Source: an uncultured Candidatus Melainabacteria bacterium | GTDB lineage: Bacteria > Cyanobacteriota > Vampirovibrionia > Gastranaerophilales > Gastranaerophilaceae | DNA length: 64,000 nucleotides | NCBI GenBank assembly: GCA_934693165.1 | Contig: CAKUUX010000011.1 | Coordinates: forward strand, 11,836 to 75,835 | Direction of reading: 5' to 3' | Part shown: positions 54,495 through 63,623 of the stretch, piece by piece | How the letters are laid out: the number at the start of each line of letters is the position of its first letter | How positions within the stretch are numbered: the first letter of the stretch is position 1 | Position numbers and translations under genes: made by a program | The notes under the pieces: generated by a model | Told to the model about the DNA's origin: nothing | The model's input: only the letters and a program-made list of their open reading frames with translations | The model's database searches: none

Positions 54495-55709
54495 ATGACA
54501 GAGAACATTTCTAATTCAGAATTCTATAGAGCAGATAACGGAAGTAGTCATGAAGATACTCTAAATGCTGCTTTAGCAATGTACAAAAAAGGCAAATACG
54601 AAACAGCCTTAAAAATGTACACTGATTTATTAAATTACTACACAAGCCCAACTTTGTATTTGGAACTTGGAAACTGTTATTATAAACTTGGCAAAAATAA
54701 GTATGCGCTTGGATTTTGGAAAAAGGTTGTTGAATTAGACAGCCTAAATAAAACTGCCTATATAAACATGGGAAACCTTTATTACAAAACAAGACATCTG
54801 AATTTTGCCATTGAAAATTGGCTAACAGCACTTACTATTGAACCAGATGATGCAAAAATTAATCTAAACTTGGCTATTGCGTACACTGATAGCGATATGA
54901 GAGCAGAAGCCATAAAATATTATGAAAAATATTTAAGATACGAAGAAAAAAGAAATGATGAATACACTTTAATAGAGAACAAAATTAATAGCTATAAAGA
55001 AATTGCAAACACTTTTCTTAAAGAAGGTGCAGAATTTCAAAAAAACAATAACAATAGAGCAGCTCTTGACTGTTACATCAAAGCTTTAGCCCATTATCCA
55101 AATTATAGCAAAACAAATTTCAATATTGGTTCATTATTTTTTATGGATCATAATTACGAACAAGCCGTACGATATTGGCTAAATTCATTTTACATTGATT
55201 CTTGTTATCCAAAAACTATGCTAAATCTTGCTATTTCTTATGATTGCATGAAAAAGTTTGATTATGCATATTGCTTCTATGCAAGATATTCTGATTATAT
55301 TTTGGATAACAAAGAAGAATTAACAAAATTAAATAAACGACTAAAACAGATAAAGGTATATTTGAACAGTAACCCTTATCTAATTGATAATCATTTAAAA
55401 GAAGCTGAAGAACATTACAGAAAAAATGACTTAAATACAGCACGTATTGAGTACAGAAACTATATAATTTTAAAACCAGAAGAGAAAAAAATATACCAAC
55501 CCTTGTTACAAAAGATAAATTATTATTTAAATCCAGAAGCTAAGGTTATAGAAGAATTAACAAAAAGTGCAACAACGCTGTATAACGCTGAAAAATTTGC
55601 AGAAGCATCTTTAGTTTACAAAAAGGCTATAAGACTTTGCAATGAAAACTCTCCAGAATTTTCAAGACTAAACGCGAAATTTAACATTTGCGTAAGAAAG
55701 GCTGGATAG
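54495..55709 (+). CDS. Tetratricopeptide-repeat protein
   Basis: The 404-residue protein has about eight TPR-like units, such as 'LYLELGNCYYKLGKNKYALG', 'AYINMGNLYYKTRHLNFAIE' and 'TNFNIGSLFFMDHNYEQAVR', with many Tyr. There is no signal peptide. A TATAAT at 54478-54483, overlapping nothing but the gap after the previous stop, lies 11 nt before the ATG, and no ribosome site is visible, so the transcript may be nearly leaderless. The YkgJ-like gene follows 3 bp on. Confidence 0.85.
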   Translation: MTENISNSEFYRADNGSSHEDTLNAALAMYKKGKYETALKMYTDLLNYYTSPTLYLELGNCYYKLGKNKYALGFWKKVVELDSLNKTAYINMGNLYYKTRHLNFAIENWLTALTIEPDDAKINLNLAIAYTDSDMRAEAIKYYEKYLRYEEKRNDEYTLIENKINSYKEIANTFLKEGAEFQKNNNNRAALDCYIKALAHYPNYSKTNFNIGSLFFMDHNYEQAVRYWLNSFYIDSCYPKTMLNLAISYDCMKKFDYAYCFYARYSDYILDNKEELTKLNKRLKQIKVYLNSNPYLIDNHLKEAEEHYRKNDLNTARIEYRNYIILKPEEKKIYQPLLQKINYYLNPEAKVIEELTKSATTLYNAEKFAEASLVYKKAIRLCNENSPEFSRLNAKFNICVRKAG

Positions 55710-55712
55710 ACT

Positions 55713-56132
55713 TTGGAAAACTTTTTAAAAGAATTAAAAAAGTTTTTTTACACAAAAATTCTACGACGCAAATATTACAGAACAGGAAGCTGTAAAGGTT
55801 GTGGAAAATGTTGTCGTAAAATTTATGTAAAACACGCAAGAGGAGTAATTAAAGAAGAAAGCGAATTCCAAAAACTAAGAAAATTACATCCCTTTTACAC
55901 ATACTTAGAAGTAATTGATAAGGATGAAACAGGGTTAGTATTCAGATGCACGAATTTGGATGAAGAAACTAACAAATGCAAAATCCACAAAACACGCCCT
56001 GGGATTTGTAGAAGATACCCTCAAGAAGAACTTTTCAAGATGGGAGGAGCTCTATCAGAAGACTGTGGATATAAAATGATTCCTATTATCCCTTTCAAAG
56101 AAGTTTTTGAAAAAGTTATGAAAAAAAGTTAA
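55713..56132 (+). CDS. YkgJ-family cysteine-cluster protein
   Basis: The 139-residue protein has the YkgJ (UPF0153) pattern of eight cysteines: 'CKGCGKCCRKIYV' near the start, then single Cys in 'FRCTNLDEETNKCKIHKTRP', 'GICRRYP' and 'SEDCGYK'. The family is thought to bind zinc or an iron-sulphur cluster, but its function is unknown. It starts with TTG at 55713, right after the TPR gene stop, with GAAAGG as a distant ribosome site. Cotranscription with the TPR gene is likely. Confidence 0.88.
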   Translation: MENFLKELKKFFYTKILRRKYYRTGSCKGCGKCCRKIYVKHARGVIKEESEFQKLRKLHPFYTYLEVIDKDETGLVFRCTNLDEETNKCKIHKTRPGICRRYPQEELFKMGGALSEDCGYKMIPIIPFKEVFEKVMKKS

Positions 56133-56137
56133 ACAAT

Positions 56138-56170
56138 TTGACATGCCAACTACAATATTGATATTATAAT
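56138..56170 (+). promoter_or_regulatory. Promoter of the smc-scpA-scpB operon
   Basis: A perfect TTGACA (56138-56143) is followed after 18 bp by TATTAT (56162-56167), which overlaps TATAAT (56165-56170, 21-bp spacing). The first pairing is preferred. The smc ATG at 56198 lies about 28 bp downstream. Confidence 0.65.
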
Positions 56171-56197
56171 AAAATCTATATAGATTTGGGTAGGAAA

Positions 56198-59100
56198 ATG
56201 TACGTAAAACAACTTGAAATTGACAATTTTAAGTCTTTTGCGACCAAGGTAGATATACCGTTGTTAAAAGGATTTACAACAGTATCAGGGCCTAACGGTT
56301 CGGGCAAAAGTAATATATTGGATAGCATCTTGTTTGCACTTGGGCTATCTGGTACTCGTGCGTTGAGAGCAGAAAATGTTTCTCACCTTATTTCTACCTT
56401 TAACAAACGTAATGAAGCCTATGTAAAAGTTACATTTTCCGAAGTTGGCGATTACGGTGATTTTTCAGTAGCTAGAAGAATTAGAAAAGCATCAAATGGT
56501 ACATTTTCAAGCATTTATTACCTAAACGACAAAGTTACAACCTTAACAGAAATACATGCAGTATTAGAACAATTCAATTTAACTTCTAATAGCTATAACA
56601 TTATCATGCAAGGTGACGTAACAAGTATTATCAAATGCAACCCTACAGATAGAAGAAAACTTATTGATGAAATTGCAGGCGTTGCAGATTTTGACCGTCG
56701 TATAGACCAAGCTAAAGGTGAACTAGACACTGTTGAACAACGTGTTGAAAGTTCAACTTTGATTTTGAATGAAAAAGAAGAACATTTAAAACAACTTGAA
56801 GAAGAAAAGGAAGTTGCACAAAAATATCAAAAATTAAAAGACGAAAAAACTTCTTATGAAAGCCAAATCAACGCTGTTAGATATTTTGATATCAAACGTA
56901 ACCTTGAAAAAGCTCATGAAAATATTTTAGAATTTGGCAAAAAGAAAAAAGTTGAAGAATCAAATAAAATTGATTTAGAAGAAAAATTAAACCTCATTCA
57001 AGGCAAGTACAACGAATTAGCTGCTGAATTAAAAGAAAAAGGCGAAGACAAACGTATTGAATTAATCGGCAAAAAGGAAGAATCTAAAGGTCGTATTGAA
57101 AACAAAAAGAACGCTATCAATTACACAGAAAAACAAATTTTAGATAGCGCTAAATCAATAGAAAACAAGAAAAACGGTATTGAAGAACAAAAGAAAAATA
57201 TCAAAGATAACGAATTAAAAATTGAACTTAAACAAGAAGAAATCAAAGCTTTACAAGATAATATTCTTGATAAAAAAGCTGAATTAAATAAAATTCTTGC
57301 AGAAAAAGCAGGACTAGATGAAACAGCAAGTAAGTTTATGGAAAACCACGCGGCATACCGTTCTGAACTTTCTGCATTACAAGAAAAAGAAAATAATTTA
57401 TTAAAAGAAAAATATCCGAAAGAAGCTCGTTTGAGTAGCTTAAAATCAGAAGTTGAAAAAGCTGAAAATGAAGTTCAAAAATTAAACGAGTTTAAAGAAA
57501 ACTTCTCTTCAAACGAAGACAAAATCAAGGTTCAACACGAAGAACTTGGAAAAGAATTAGAAGAACTTAAACATATCCAAAAAACTACAATGGAAGAATT
57601 GGATAATGTTAAAGACGAATTAACAGATACTCAATACAACTTTACAGCAGCAGTAAGAAAGCTTGAATCTCTAAAAGCTCAAAAATCAGCAAGTGAAATG
57701 GCAAATTCTAACGGAACGATTGAAGCCGTTATGAGGGCTAATTTAAGAGGCGTTCACGCACCACTTTCTCAATTGGGTAAGGTTGATAAAGAATATGCAA
57801 CAGCACTTGAGGTTGCAGTTGGTGGAAGAATGGCGCACATTGTTGTTGACGATTATCAAGTAGCATTGAGAGCCGTAGAGCTTTTAAAATCAGCTAATGC
57901 TGGTCGTGCAACATTCATTCCATTGAACAAAATCAAACCTGCACCAGATAAATTAACCCTACCAAGAGATAAAGGGGTTATTGATTTTGCAATCAACTTG
58001 ATTGATTTTGATGATGAATATTTAGATGCGTTCTACTACGCAGTTGGTGAAACTCTTGTTGTAGAAGACAATGAAGTTGCACAAAACTTAAAAGGTAAAT
58101 ATCGAGTTGTAACTTTAAGTGGCGAACTTTACGAAAAATCAGGTTCATTAACTGGTGGTTCATTAAAAGCTAACAGAATGAAATTTAGCCAAACTGATGA
58201 TGAAGAATTAGAAAAAGCTAATAAAAAGCTTGGTGAAATTGAAGCTAAATTAAAAACTTTAAATATGAAAAAAGCTGAACTTGAAGAAAAACTTGATAAA
58301 ACAAGAATTACATATTCAAACTCTCAATCAGAATACACAAAAACAGGTATTGAACTTCAAAACTTGTTAAGAAGCAACGCTGATAAAGATTCAGCTTTGA
58401 ATGAAAAACTTGAATACATAACAAAAACAAAAACTGAAATTGAACAGTTAGAAAAAGTTCTTGATAAAGAAGAAGAAAAACATATTGAATTATCTGAAAA
58501 AATTACAGAAGTTCAAACAAAGATTAACGAGCTTGAAAACTTGATGAACGATGATGAGTTGAAAAAATTGAAAGCTCAAACAGAAGATGTTGAAAATGAA
58601 ATCAAACGTCTTTATGACAAAATCAACAATATCAACATGGACATTAACGAAATTCAAAGAAAGAACAAGTTTGATGAAAGTGTTATGGAATCACGTTATG
58701 ACGAGATTTCTAATTTAGAAAAAAATATCAAGACTCTTGAAGAAGATAAAGCAACTTACGAAAAAGAAATTCAAACGCTTAACGAAGGGTTGAAAGATTT
58801 AGAATACGAAATCGAAAAGATTTCAGAAGTTTTGGATTCTTTATTAAAAGAAAAATCTCAAATTGAAGAAGATTTATTAAACATAAAAGAACAAAAACGT
58901 AAATCGGAAACTGAAATTGAAAAACTTGCAGAACAGATTGAATCATTTAAGGCAAGAAGAAGAGAGCTTGAACCAGAATTCAAGACTGCAGAAACAGAAT
59001 TAATCGAAAGTGGTGTAAAAATTTCTGAACTTGAGCCTGTAACAATTTCTATTGACGAAATCAATGCAAAAATCCAAAGATTACAAAAGAAAATGGATGA

Positions 59101-59698
59101 ACTTGGTGACGTTAATATGAGAGCGATTGCTCAATACGACGCAATTTCAGAAAGGGTTAAAGAATTAAAAACTCAAATTGAAACACTAACAAAAGAACGT
59201 TTACAAATTTTGGAAAGAATGGAAGGCTACGAACAATTAAAGAAAGAAGCCTTTTTGAAAGCGTATAACGGAATTAACATCCACTTTAAGGAAGTATTCC
59301 ACGAATTATCAGATGGGGAAGGAACACTCGTATTAGGCAACCCTGAAGATCCATTAAATGGTGGTCTTACAATTGATGCTCAACCAAGAGATAAACAAAG
59401 ACAAAGACTAGAAAGTATGTCTGGTGGCGAACAAACTTTAACAGCACTATCATTTGTATTTGCTATCCAAAGATATTTACCAGCACCGTTCTATGCGCTA
59501 GATGAAGTTGACGCAAGTTTAGACAACATTAACGTGGAAAAACTTGCACACCTTGTAAAAAAACAGTCAGAAAATACGCAATTTATAGTAGTTAGTCACC
59601 GTCCACCTATGATAGAATCAGCTAATAGAACAATAGGTGTTACTCAAAAGGAAAAAGGTAAGACTAAAGTAACAGGTATTAAATTAGAAGAAGATTAA
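56198..59698 (+). CDS. smc: Chromosome partition protein SMC
   Basis: SMC is the coiled-coil ATPase that compacts and separates chromosomes with ScpA and ScpB. The 1166-residue protein has Walker A 'GPNGSGKSNILDSI' near the N-terminus, two long coiled coils flanking a hinge ('HAPLSQLGKVDKEYATALEV' to 'SGSLTGGSL'), the ABC signature 'LESMSGGEQTLTAL' and Walker B 'PFYALDEVDASLDN'. A TTG at 56186 would add four residues (MGRK), but ATG 56198 begins 'MYVKQLEIDNFKSFA', as family members do. scpA and scpB follow directly. Confidence 0.97.
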   Translation: MYVKQLEIDNFKSFATKVDIPLLKGFTTVSGPNGSGKSNILDSILFALGLSGTRALRAENVSHLISTFNKRNEAYVKVTFSEVGDYGDFSVARRIRKASNGTFSSIYYLNDKVTTLTEIHAVLEQFNLTSNSYNIIMQGDVTSIIKCNPTDRRKLIDEIAGVADFDRRIDQAKGELDTVEQRVESSTLILNEKEEHLKQLEEEKEVAQKYQKLKDEKTSYESQINAVRYFDIKRNLEKAHENILEFGKKKKVEESNKIDLEEKLNLIQGKYNELAAELKEKGEDKRIELIGKKEESKGRIENKKNAINYTEKQILDSAKSIENKKNGIEEQKKNIKDNELKIELKQEEIKALQDNILDKKAELNKILAEKAGLDETASKFMENHAAYRSELSALQEKENNLLKEKYPKEARLSSLKSEVEKAENEVQKLNEFKENFSSNEDKIKVQHEELGKELEELKHIQKTTMEELDNVKDELTDTQYNFTAAVRKLESLKAQKSASEMANSNGTIEAVMRANLRGVHAPLSQLGKVDKEYATALEVAVGGRMAHIVVDDYQVALRAVELLKSANAGRATFIPLNKIKPAPDKLTLPRDKGVIDFAINLIDFDDEYLDAFYYAVGETLVVEDNEVAQNLKGKYRVVTLSGELYEKSGSLTGGSLKANRMKFSQTDDEELEKANKKLGEIEAKLKTLNMKKAELEEKLDKTRITYSNSQSEYTKTGIELQNLLRSNADKDSALNEKLEYITKTKTEIEQLEKVLDKEEEKHIELSEKITEVQTKINELENLMNDDELKKLKAQTEDVENEIKRLYDKINNINMDINEIQRKNKFDESVMESRYDEISNLEKNIKTLEEDKATYEKEIQTLNEGLKDLEYEIEKISEVLDSLLKEKSQIEEDLLNIKEQKRKSETEIEKLAEQIESFKARRRELEPEFKTAETELIESGVKISELEPVTISIDEINAKIQRLQKKMDELGDVNMRAIAQYDAISERVKELKTQIETLTKERLQILERMEGYEQLKKEAFLKAYNGINIHFKEVFHELSDGEGTLVLGNPEDPLNGGLTIDAQPRDKQRQRLESMSGGEQTLTALSFVFAIQRYLPAPFYALDEVDASLDNINVEKLAHLVKKQSENTQFIVVSHRPPMIESANRTIGVTQKEKGKTKVTGIKLEED

Positions 59699-59712
59699 GG
59701 GAAAAGTAAAAG

Positions 59713-60489
59713 ATGACAGCAGAAGCACTACAGTTAGAACAAGAATATCACGTCGATGGGATTGAAATGCTTGTTGATATGGCAAAATCAGGCAAGATTG
59801 ATCCTTGGAACATTGATATTGTAGATATTGCAGATAAATACTTAATGAAAACTTTTGAAGCAAAATCTCAAAACTTGCGTTTCACTGGCAGAACTCTTTT
59901 GTTCGCATCTATTCTTCTAAAACTAAAATCAAATGTTCTTAAAGGTATTGAATTAATGGATTTTTTACCAGAAGAACCTATTGATGAACTTGAATTTGAT
60001 GATGACAATTTTGAAGATGATTTTCATAATTACAACACAACAAATGTTGTTTCAATCGATGAAGTTTTACAACGCAGAACAAGCGTTAAAATGAACAGAA
60101 AAAGAGTCGTAACATTAGAAGACTTGATTAGACAATTAGAATTTTATGAAATGTTGGATAAAAAATTAGCATTAAAAAATGCGCACGAACGTGCAAAAAG
60201 AAGAGTTCGCTCTTATGCTAATTTAACACCTGCAGATATTATGAATATCGCTCATGATAATTTCATTGAAGAATCAGTTGATACAATCAAATCAAGATTA
60301 GACAAAATATTTAATAAAAAAGAAAAAGTTGAATTAAAAGAACTTGTTTCTATAGGTATGAGCAAAGTAGTTGCGTATTTAGCATTATTATTTTTAGCTA
60401 AAGATACTGATATCGAATTAGAACAAGAAGAGTTTTATTCAGATTTATACGTGGTAAAGGGAAATGGAACTAGAACAGTTGAAGTCTAA
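59713..60489 (+). CDS. scpA: Segregation and condensation protein A
   Basis: ScpA is the kleisin that bridges the two SMC heads. The 258-residue protein has the N-terminal SMC-neck-binding helices ('GIEMLVDMAKSGKIDPWNID' and 'FTGRTLLFASILLKLKSNVL'), an acidic linker, and a C-terminal winged helix ('KKEKVELKELVSIGMSKVVA'). An AAGGGAAAAG ribosome site precedes it 14 bp after smc. It overlaps scpB by 26 bp, an unusually long overlap that suggests translational coupling. Confidence 0.93.
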   Translation: MTAEALQLEQEYHVDGIEMLVDMAKSGKIDPWNIDIVDIADKYLMKTFEAKSQNLRFTGRTLLFASILLKLKSNVLKGIELMDFLPEEPIDELEFDDDNFEDDFHNYNTTNVVSIDEVLQRRTSVKMNRKRVVTLEDLIRQLEFYEMLDKKLALKNAHERAKRRVRSYANLTPADIMNIAHDNFIEESVDTIKSRLDKIFNKKEKVELKELVSIGMSKVVAYLALLFLAKDTDIELEQEEFYSDLYVVKGNGTRTVEV

Positions 60490-61024
60490 AGTCGAAGCTG
60501 TTTTATTTACAACAGCTCGAGCATTAGAAGCAAAAGAAATCGCAGAATTTTTAGGTGAAGAAGTTGATAAAGTTGAAGAAGCTTTAGTAGAACTTATTTT
60601 TGACTACGCATCAAGAGATGGTGCACTAGAAATTGATGACGAAAACGGATATATTTTACAAGTAAAAGAAGAACACATGGACATTGTTGAAAAACTTTGC
60701 CCTGCAGAAATGAAACCTGCTGTGTTAAAAACTCTTACTGTTATTGCATTGAAAGAACCTATCCGACAATCTTACTTGAAAGATTTAAGAGGCGCAAATG
60801 CTTATGACCACGTCAAAGAACTTGTTGATATGGGTATGATTTCTAAAACAAAAGATAAAAATGGACGTTCTTTTAACTTGAGAACAACTCCTAAATTTGA
60901 AGAATACTTTAAAATCAAGGGCGATAAAAAAGCTTTAGCAAGAGTATTAAAGATTGATGAAGGAGTTAAAGATGATACTTCTCAGCCGACAGACGAAGAA
61001 GCACCATCTTTAAATGAAGAATAG
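60464..61024 (+). CDS. scpB: Segregation and condensation protein B
   Basis: ScpB dimers bind ScpA and complete the bacterial condensin. The 186-residue protein has two winged-helix domains, with 'KVEAVLFTTARALEAKEIAE' at the start and 'LTVIALKEPIRQSYLKDLRG' then 'LVDMGMISKTKDKNGRSFNL' in the second. An acidic tail ends the chain. The ATG lies 26 bp inside scpA. It converges on the FlhA-like gene 7 bp beyond its stop. Confidence 0.94.
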   Translation: MELEQLKSKVEAVLFTTARALEAKEIAEFLGEEVDKVEEALVELIFDYASRDGALEIDDENGYILQVKEEHMDIVEKLCPAEMKPAVLKTLTVIALKEPIRQSYLKDLRGANAYDHVKELVDMGMISKTKDKNGRSFNLRTTPKFEEYFKIKGDKKALARVLKIDEGVKDDTSQPTDEEAPSLNEE

Positions 61025-61031
61025 AGAAAAT

Positions 61032-61670
61032 TTATACTAAATCTTTTTTTACGCACTCTGCAATTCGGTAAGGATCTTTAGAAGTAGCAAAATCCTTGTT
61101 TTCTGATGCGTATTCGCAAATTTTTTCAAAGACAAAAACAATGTCTTTAATAGATTTACCTGCTTTTAAAATATCAACAAGAATTACTTTAATACCAGTA
61201 ACAGGAACCATTCTTAAAACATTCCAAATCAGCCAAGAATTGTTTCTTTGAACCAAATCAATATATTTTTCTGTAATTTCATTTGAAAAAATATCAGAAA
61301 CATTTTTTGTCGCAATACTACTCAAGTTTGTCATAATTGATTTTAAGACATACTCTTTTGTAGGTACTGCAAAATCAGAATAAACAACGTGACCTCTTAC
61401 AAGAATATGAATTTCATTTTCTTGTAACGACTTATCATTAATAACTCTAATTGGAGGAATAATAAAGCCTGATTGGTCTTTTAACTTAATTCTAAATTTA
61501 CCAATACCATTGACAATATTTTTAGCATAAGGCAAAATATCATCTCCAAATGCAACAGCTAAGACATCGACTTGTAGAGAATCATACAAATCTGAAATAC
61601 GCTCATCAATTGATTTTTGAGGCGTTTTAGGCTTTTTAAGGTGTAATAAATTTTTTAACATTCCGATCAT
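61032..61670 (-). CDS. Free-standing FlhA cytoplasmic-domain homologue (D1-D3 only)
   Basis: The 212-residue soluble protein resembles only the cytoplasmic part of FlhA/SctV, the export-gate subunit of flagella and type III systems. 'LQVDVLAVAFGDDILPYA' matches the start of FlhA D1, and 'IPPIRVINDKSLQENEIHIL' with 'VRGHVVYSD' matches the 'PP..IRDN..L....Y.I...G' block. 'EYVLKSIMTNLSSIATKNVS' and 'LVDILKAGKSIKDIVFVFEK' with 'ICEYA' match D3. The membrane domain, the D2 insert and the D4 domain are absent. The frame is intact, so it looks like a designed short protein rather than a decayed gene. No ribosome site is clear. Function is unknown. Confidence 0.75.
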   Translation of the reverse strand: MIGMLKNLLHLKKPKTPQKSIDERISDLYDSLQVDVLAVAFGDDILPYAKNIVNGIGKFRIKLKDQSGFIIPPIRVINDKSLQENEIHILVRGHVVYSDFAVPTKEYVLKSIMTNLSSIATKNVSDIFSNEITEKYIDLVQRNNSWLIWNVLRMVPVTGIKVILVDILKAGKSIKDIVFVFEKICEYASENKDFATSKDPYRIAECVKKDLV

Positions 61671-61755
61671 ACTTTATTAATAATATTATTTATCCAAAAG
61701 TCAAAATAAAGTGAAAAGCCGACAAATAAAGAGATATTACTATAATTTCAATATT

Positions 61756-61784
61756 TTGCTCCATGCTTATTTACATGCTATAAT
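61756..61784 (+). promoter_or_regulatory. Extended -10 promoter, probably leaderless, for the histidine kinase
   Basis: TTGCTC (61756-61761) and TATAAT (61779-61784) have a 17-bp spacer that ends in TGC, an extended -10. The expected start of transcription, 7 nt on, is the A of the ATG at 61791. No ribosome site is present. Confidence 0.6.
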
Positions 61785-61790
61785 TTGTGT

Positions 61791-63623
61791 ATGGATATGA
61801 AGAAATCGTCAATGAGCTCACAAAATCGATTAATCCTATATGGGTTTTTAGCGTGCACAACTGTAATTGTGCTTATTGCTATACTTGCCATGAATGCTAT
61901 TCAAAAAAACATGAACATGGCATACCGTAGTTTTGGTCAAATTATTGCAAAAACCCTTGCAATCGAAAGTGTTGAAGTTACAAAAGATATCCCTGATATG
62001 AATAAATACGACACACTTAGAACACACTCTCTTTCTATCCTAAAAAGCAACGACGACATTTCATTTATCGAATTCAAAGATAACAAATCAAAGATTATTT
62101 ACTCTAGTAAAAGCGATTTCCCAAAGGCTTTTGACGCATCAATTATTGCTGTAAGTTCTCCAATGGTTAACAAAACTATTACAGGAAATCAAGTTGTAGG
62201 TTCTGTAACAATTGGATTATCAGGCAATATTATTGATAAAATTTCAGGAACAACTAGAGCCTCTCTATTATTAGTATTTATAATAACTTGGGTTGTATTT
62301 GCAATTGTAGTCATTGTAAATACATTACTTATTACAAAAGAATTAAGACACATCTTAACTGGTGTTAGAAAAATAACATCAGGAGAATTTGGATACAAAC
62401 TTGAAGGTGGCGACACTAGTGCAGAAGTTCAAGAATTATTCAAATCCTTCAACGATATGTCACAAAAATTACATCAATACGAAGAACAAAATATTGAAGA
62501 ATTAACATTAGAAAAAAATAAACTTGAAGCAGTATTAATGAGTATTGCAAATGGCGTTGTTGTTTGTGATAACTATGACAAAATCGTACTTATCAACGAC
62601 CATGCCAGAAAACTTCTTGAAGCTGAACAAAGCGATATTTTAGGTACAAAAATTCAACAATACTGTGACACAAATGGAGAACTTTGTTTCAAAGATAAGA
62701 TTGAACAATTTAAAGATACTCCACTAGATGTTATTGAAAAAAGACCTCTTGGTTTTAATATTGAAGTTGATAAACGAATTATCAAATGTATTATTTCACC
62801 TATGTTTTCAAGAAATAAAGATTATGTAGGCTATATTATAGTCCTTATTGATGTAACTAAAGAAATTGAAATGGATAATTTACGTAATCACTTCATTTCA
62901 AATGTTTCTCACGAATTGAGAACACCTGTTACAGTACTTAGAAGTTATATTGATACTCTTTATAACTATGGTAACGATTTTGACTTTAATACACAAAAAG
63001 AATTTATTGGCGTTATGAACCAAGAAATCATTCGCTTAAATAGAATGGTTAATGATATTCTTGACTTCTCTCGTTATCAAAGTCAACAAATTAGACTTGA
63101 AAAGAAAAAAGAAGATATCACAAAGATTATTGAAGAATGCGTAAACCAATTAGATATATTGGCACACGAGCATAAAATCACTATTTCGGTTATGAAAGAG
63201 CCTGACTTACCAGAAGTACCTCTTAACCACGATAGTATTGCTCGTGTAATTAATAATATATTATCTAACGCTATTAAATATTCTCCAGATGGCTCAAGAG
63301 TAAAAATTAGAGCCGAACGAGCTAGAGTTGGAGATTTTATTGAAGTATCTGTAGAAGACCAAGGCCCAGGTATTCCAGAAGAATATCAAAAGAAAATTTT
63401 TGATAGATTCTTTAGAGTGGAAAATGCGACTCACTCTATAAAAGGTACAGGCTTAGGTTTACACTTAGTTAAAATCTCTGTAGAAAAACACCACGGAGGA
63501 GAAGTATTTGTACACTCTAAAGTTGGGGAAGGTTCTACATTTGGATTTAGATTACCTATCAATCCTAAAGAAGATAATAAAGACGAAATGCCAGAAAAAA
63601 ATCAAGAAGAAGATTTAGTTTAA
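61791..63623 (+). CDS. PhoR/WalK-like sensor histidine kinase (HAMP-PAS)
   Basis: The 610-residue protein has two membrane helices (about 14-36 and 158-182) flanking an extracytoplasmic sensor domain. HAMP (about 183-235), PAS ('LEAVLMSIANGVVVCDNYDK' onward), HisKA with 'FISNVSHELRTPVTV' (H374) and HATPase ('NNILSNAIKYSPDGSRV', 'DQGPGIP', 'KGTGLGLHL') domains follow. This order matches PhoR, WalK and cyanobacterial NblS/Hik33. No response regulator gene is adjacent in the window. A TTG at 61785 is in frame, but ATG 61791 coincides with the predicted transcript start. Its stop overlaps the next gene by one base. Confidence 0.93.
   Translation: MDMKKSSMSSQNRLILYGFLACTTVIVLIAILAMNAIQKNMNMAYRSFGQIIAKTLAIESVEVTKDIPDMNKYDTLRTHSLSILKSNDDISFIEFKDNKSKIIYSSKSDFPKAFDASIIAVSSPMVNKTITGNQVVGSVTIGLSGNIIDKISGTTRASLLLVFIITWVVFAIVVIVNTLLITKELRHILTGVRKITSGEFGYKLEGGDTSAEVQELFKSFNDMSQKLHQYEEQNIEELTLEKNKLEAVLMSIANGVVVCDNYDKIVLINDHARKLLEAEQSDILGTKIQQYCDTNGELCFKDKIEQFKDTPLDVIEKRPLGFNIEVDKRIIKCIISPMFSRNKDYVGYIIVLIDVTKEIEMDNLRNHFISNVSHELRTPVTVLRSYIDTLYNYGNDFDFNTQKEFIGVMNQEIIRLNRMVNDILDFSRYQSQQIRLEKKKEDITKIIEECVNQLDILAHEHKITISVMKEPDLPEVPLNHDSIARVINNILSNAIKYSPDGSRVKIRAERARVGDFIEVSVEDQGPGIPEEYQKKIFDRFFRVENATHSIKGTGLGLHLVKISVEKHHGGEVFVHSKVGEGSTFGFRLPINPKEDNKDEMPEKNQEEDLV

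Noticed and set aside
56186..56200. TTG start for smc
   Set aside because: The ATG at 56198 gives the family-typical N-terminus 'MYVKQLEIDNFKSFA'.
61032..61670. Decayed fragment of a full flhA
   Set aside because: The frame is intact, D2 is missing cleanly between D1 and D3, and no remnant of the membrane domain is seen in the flanks.
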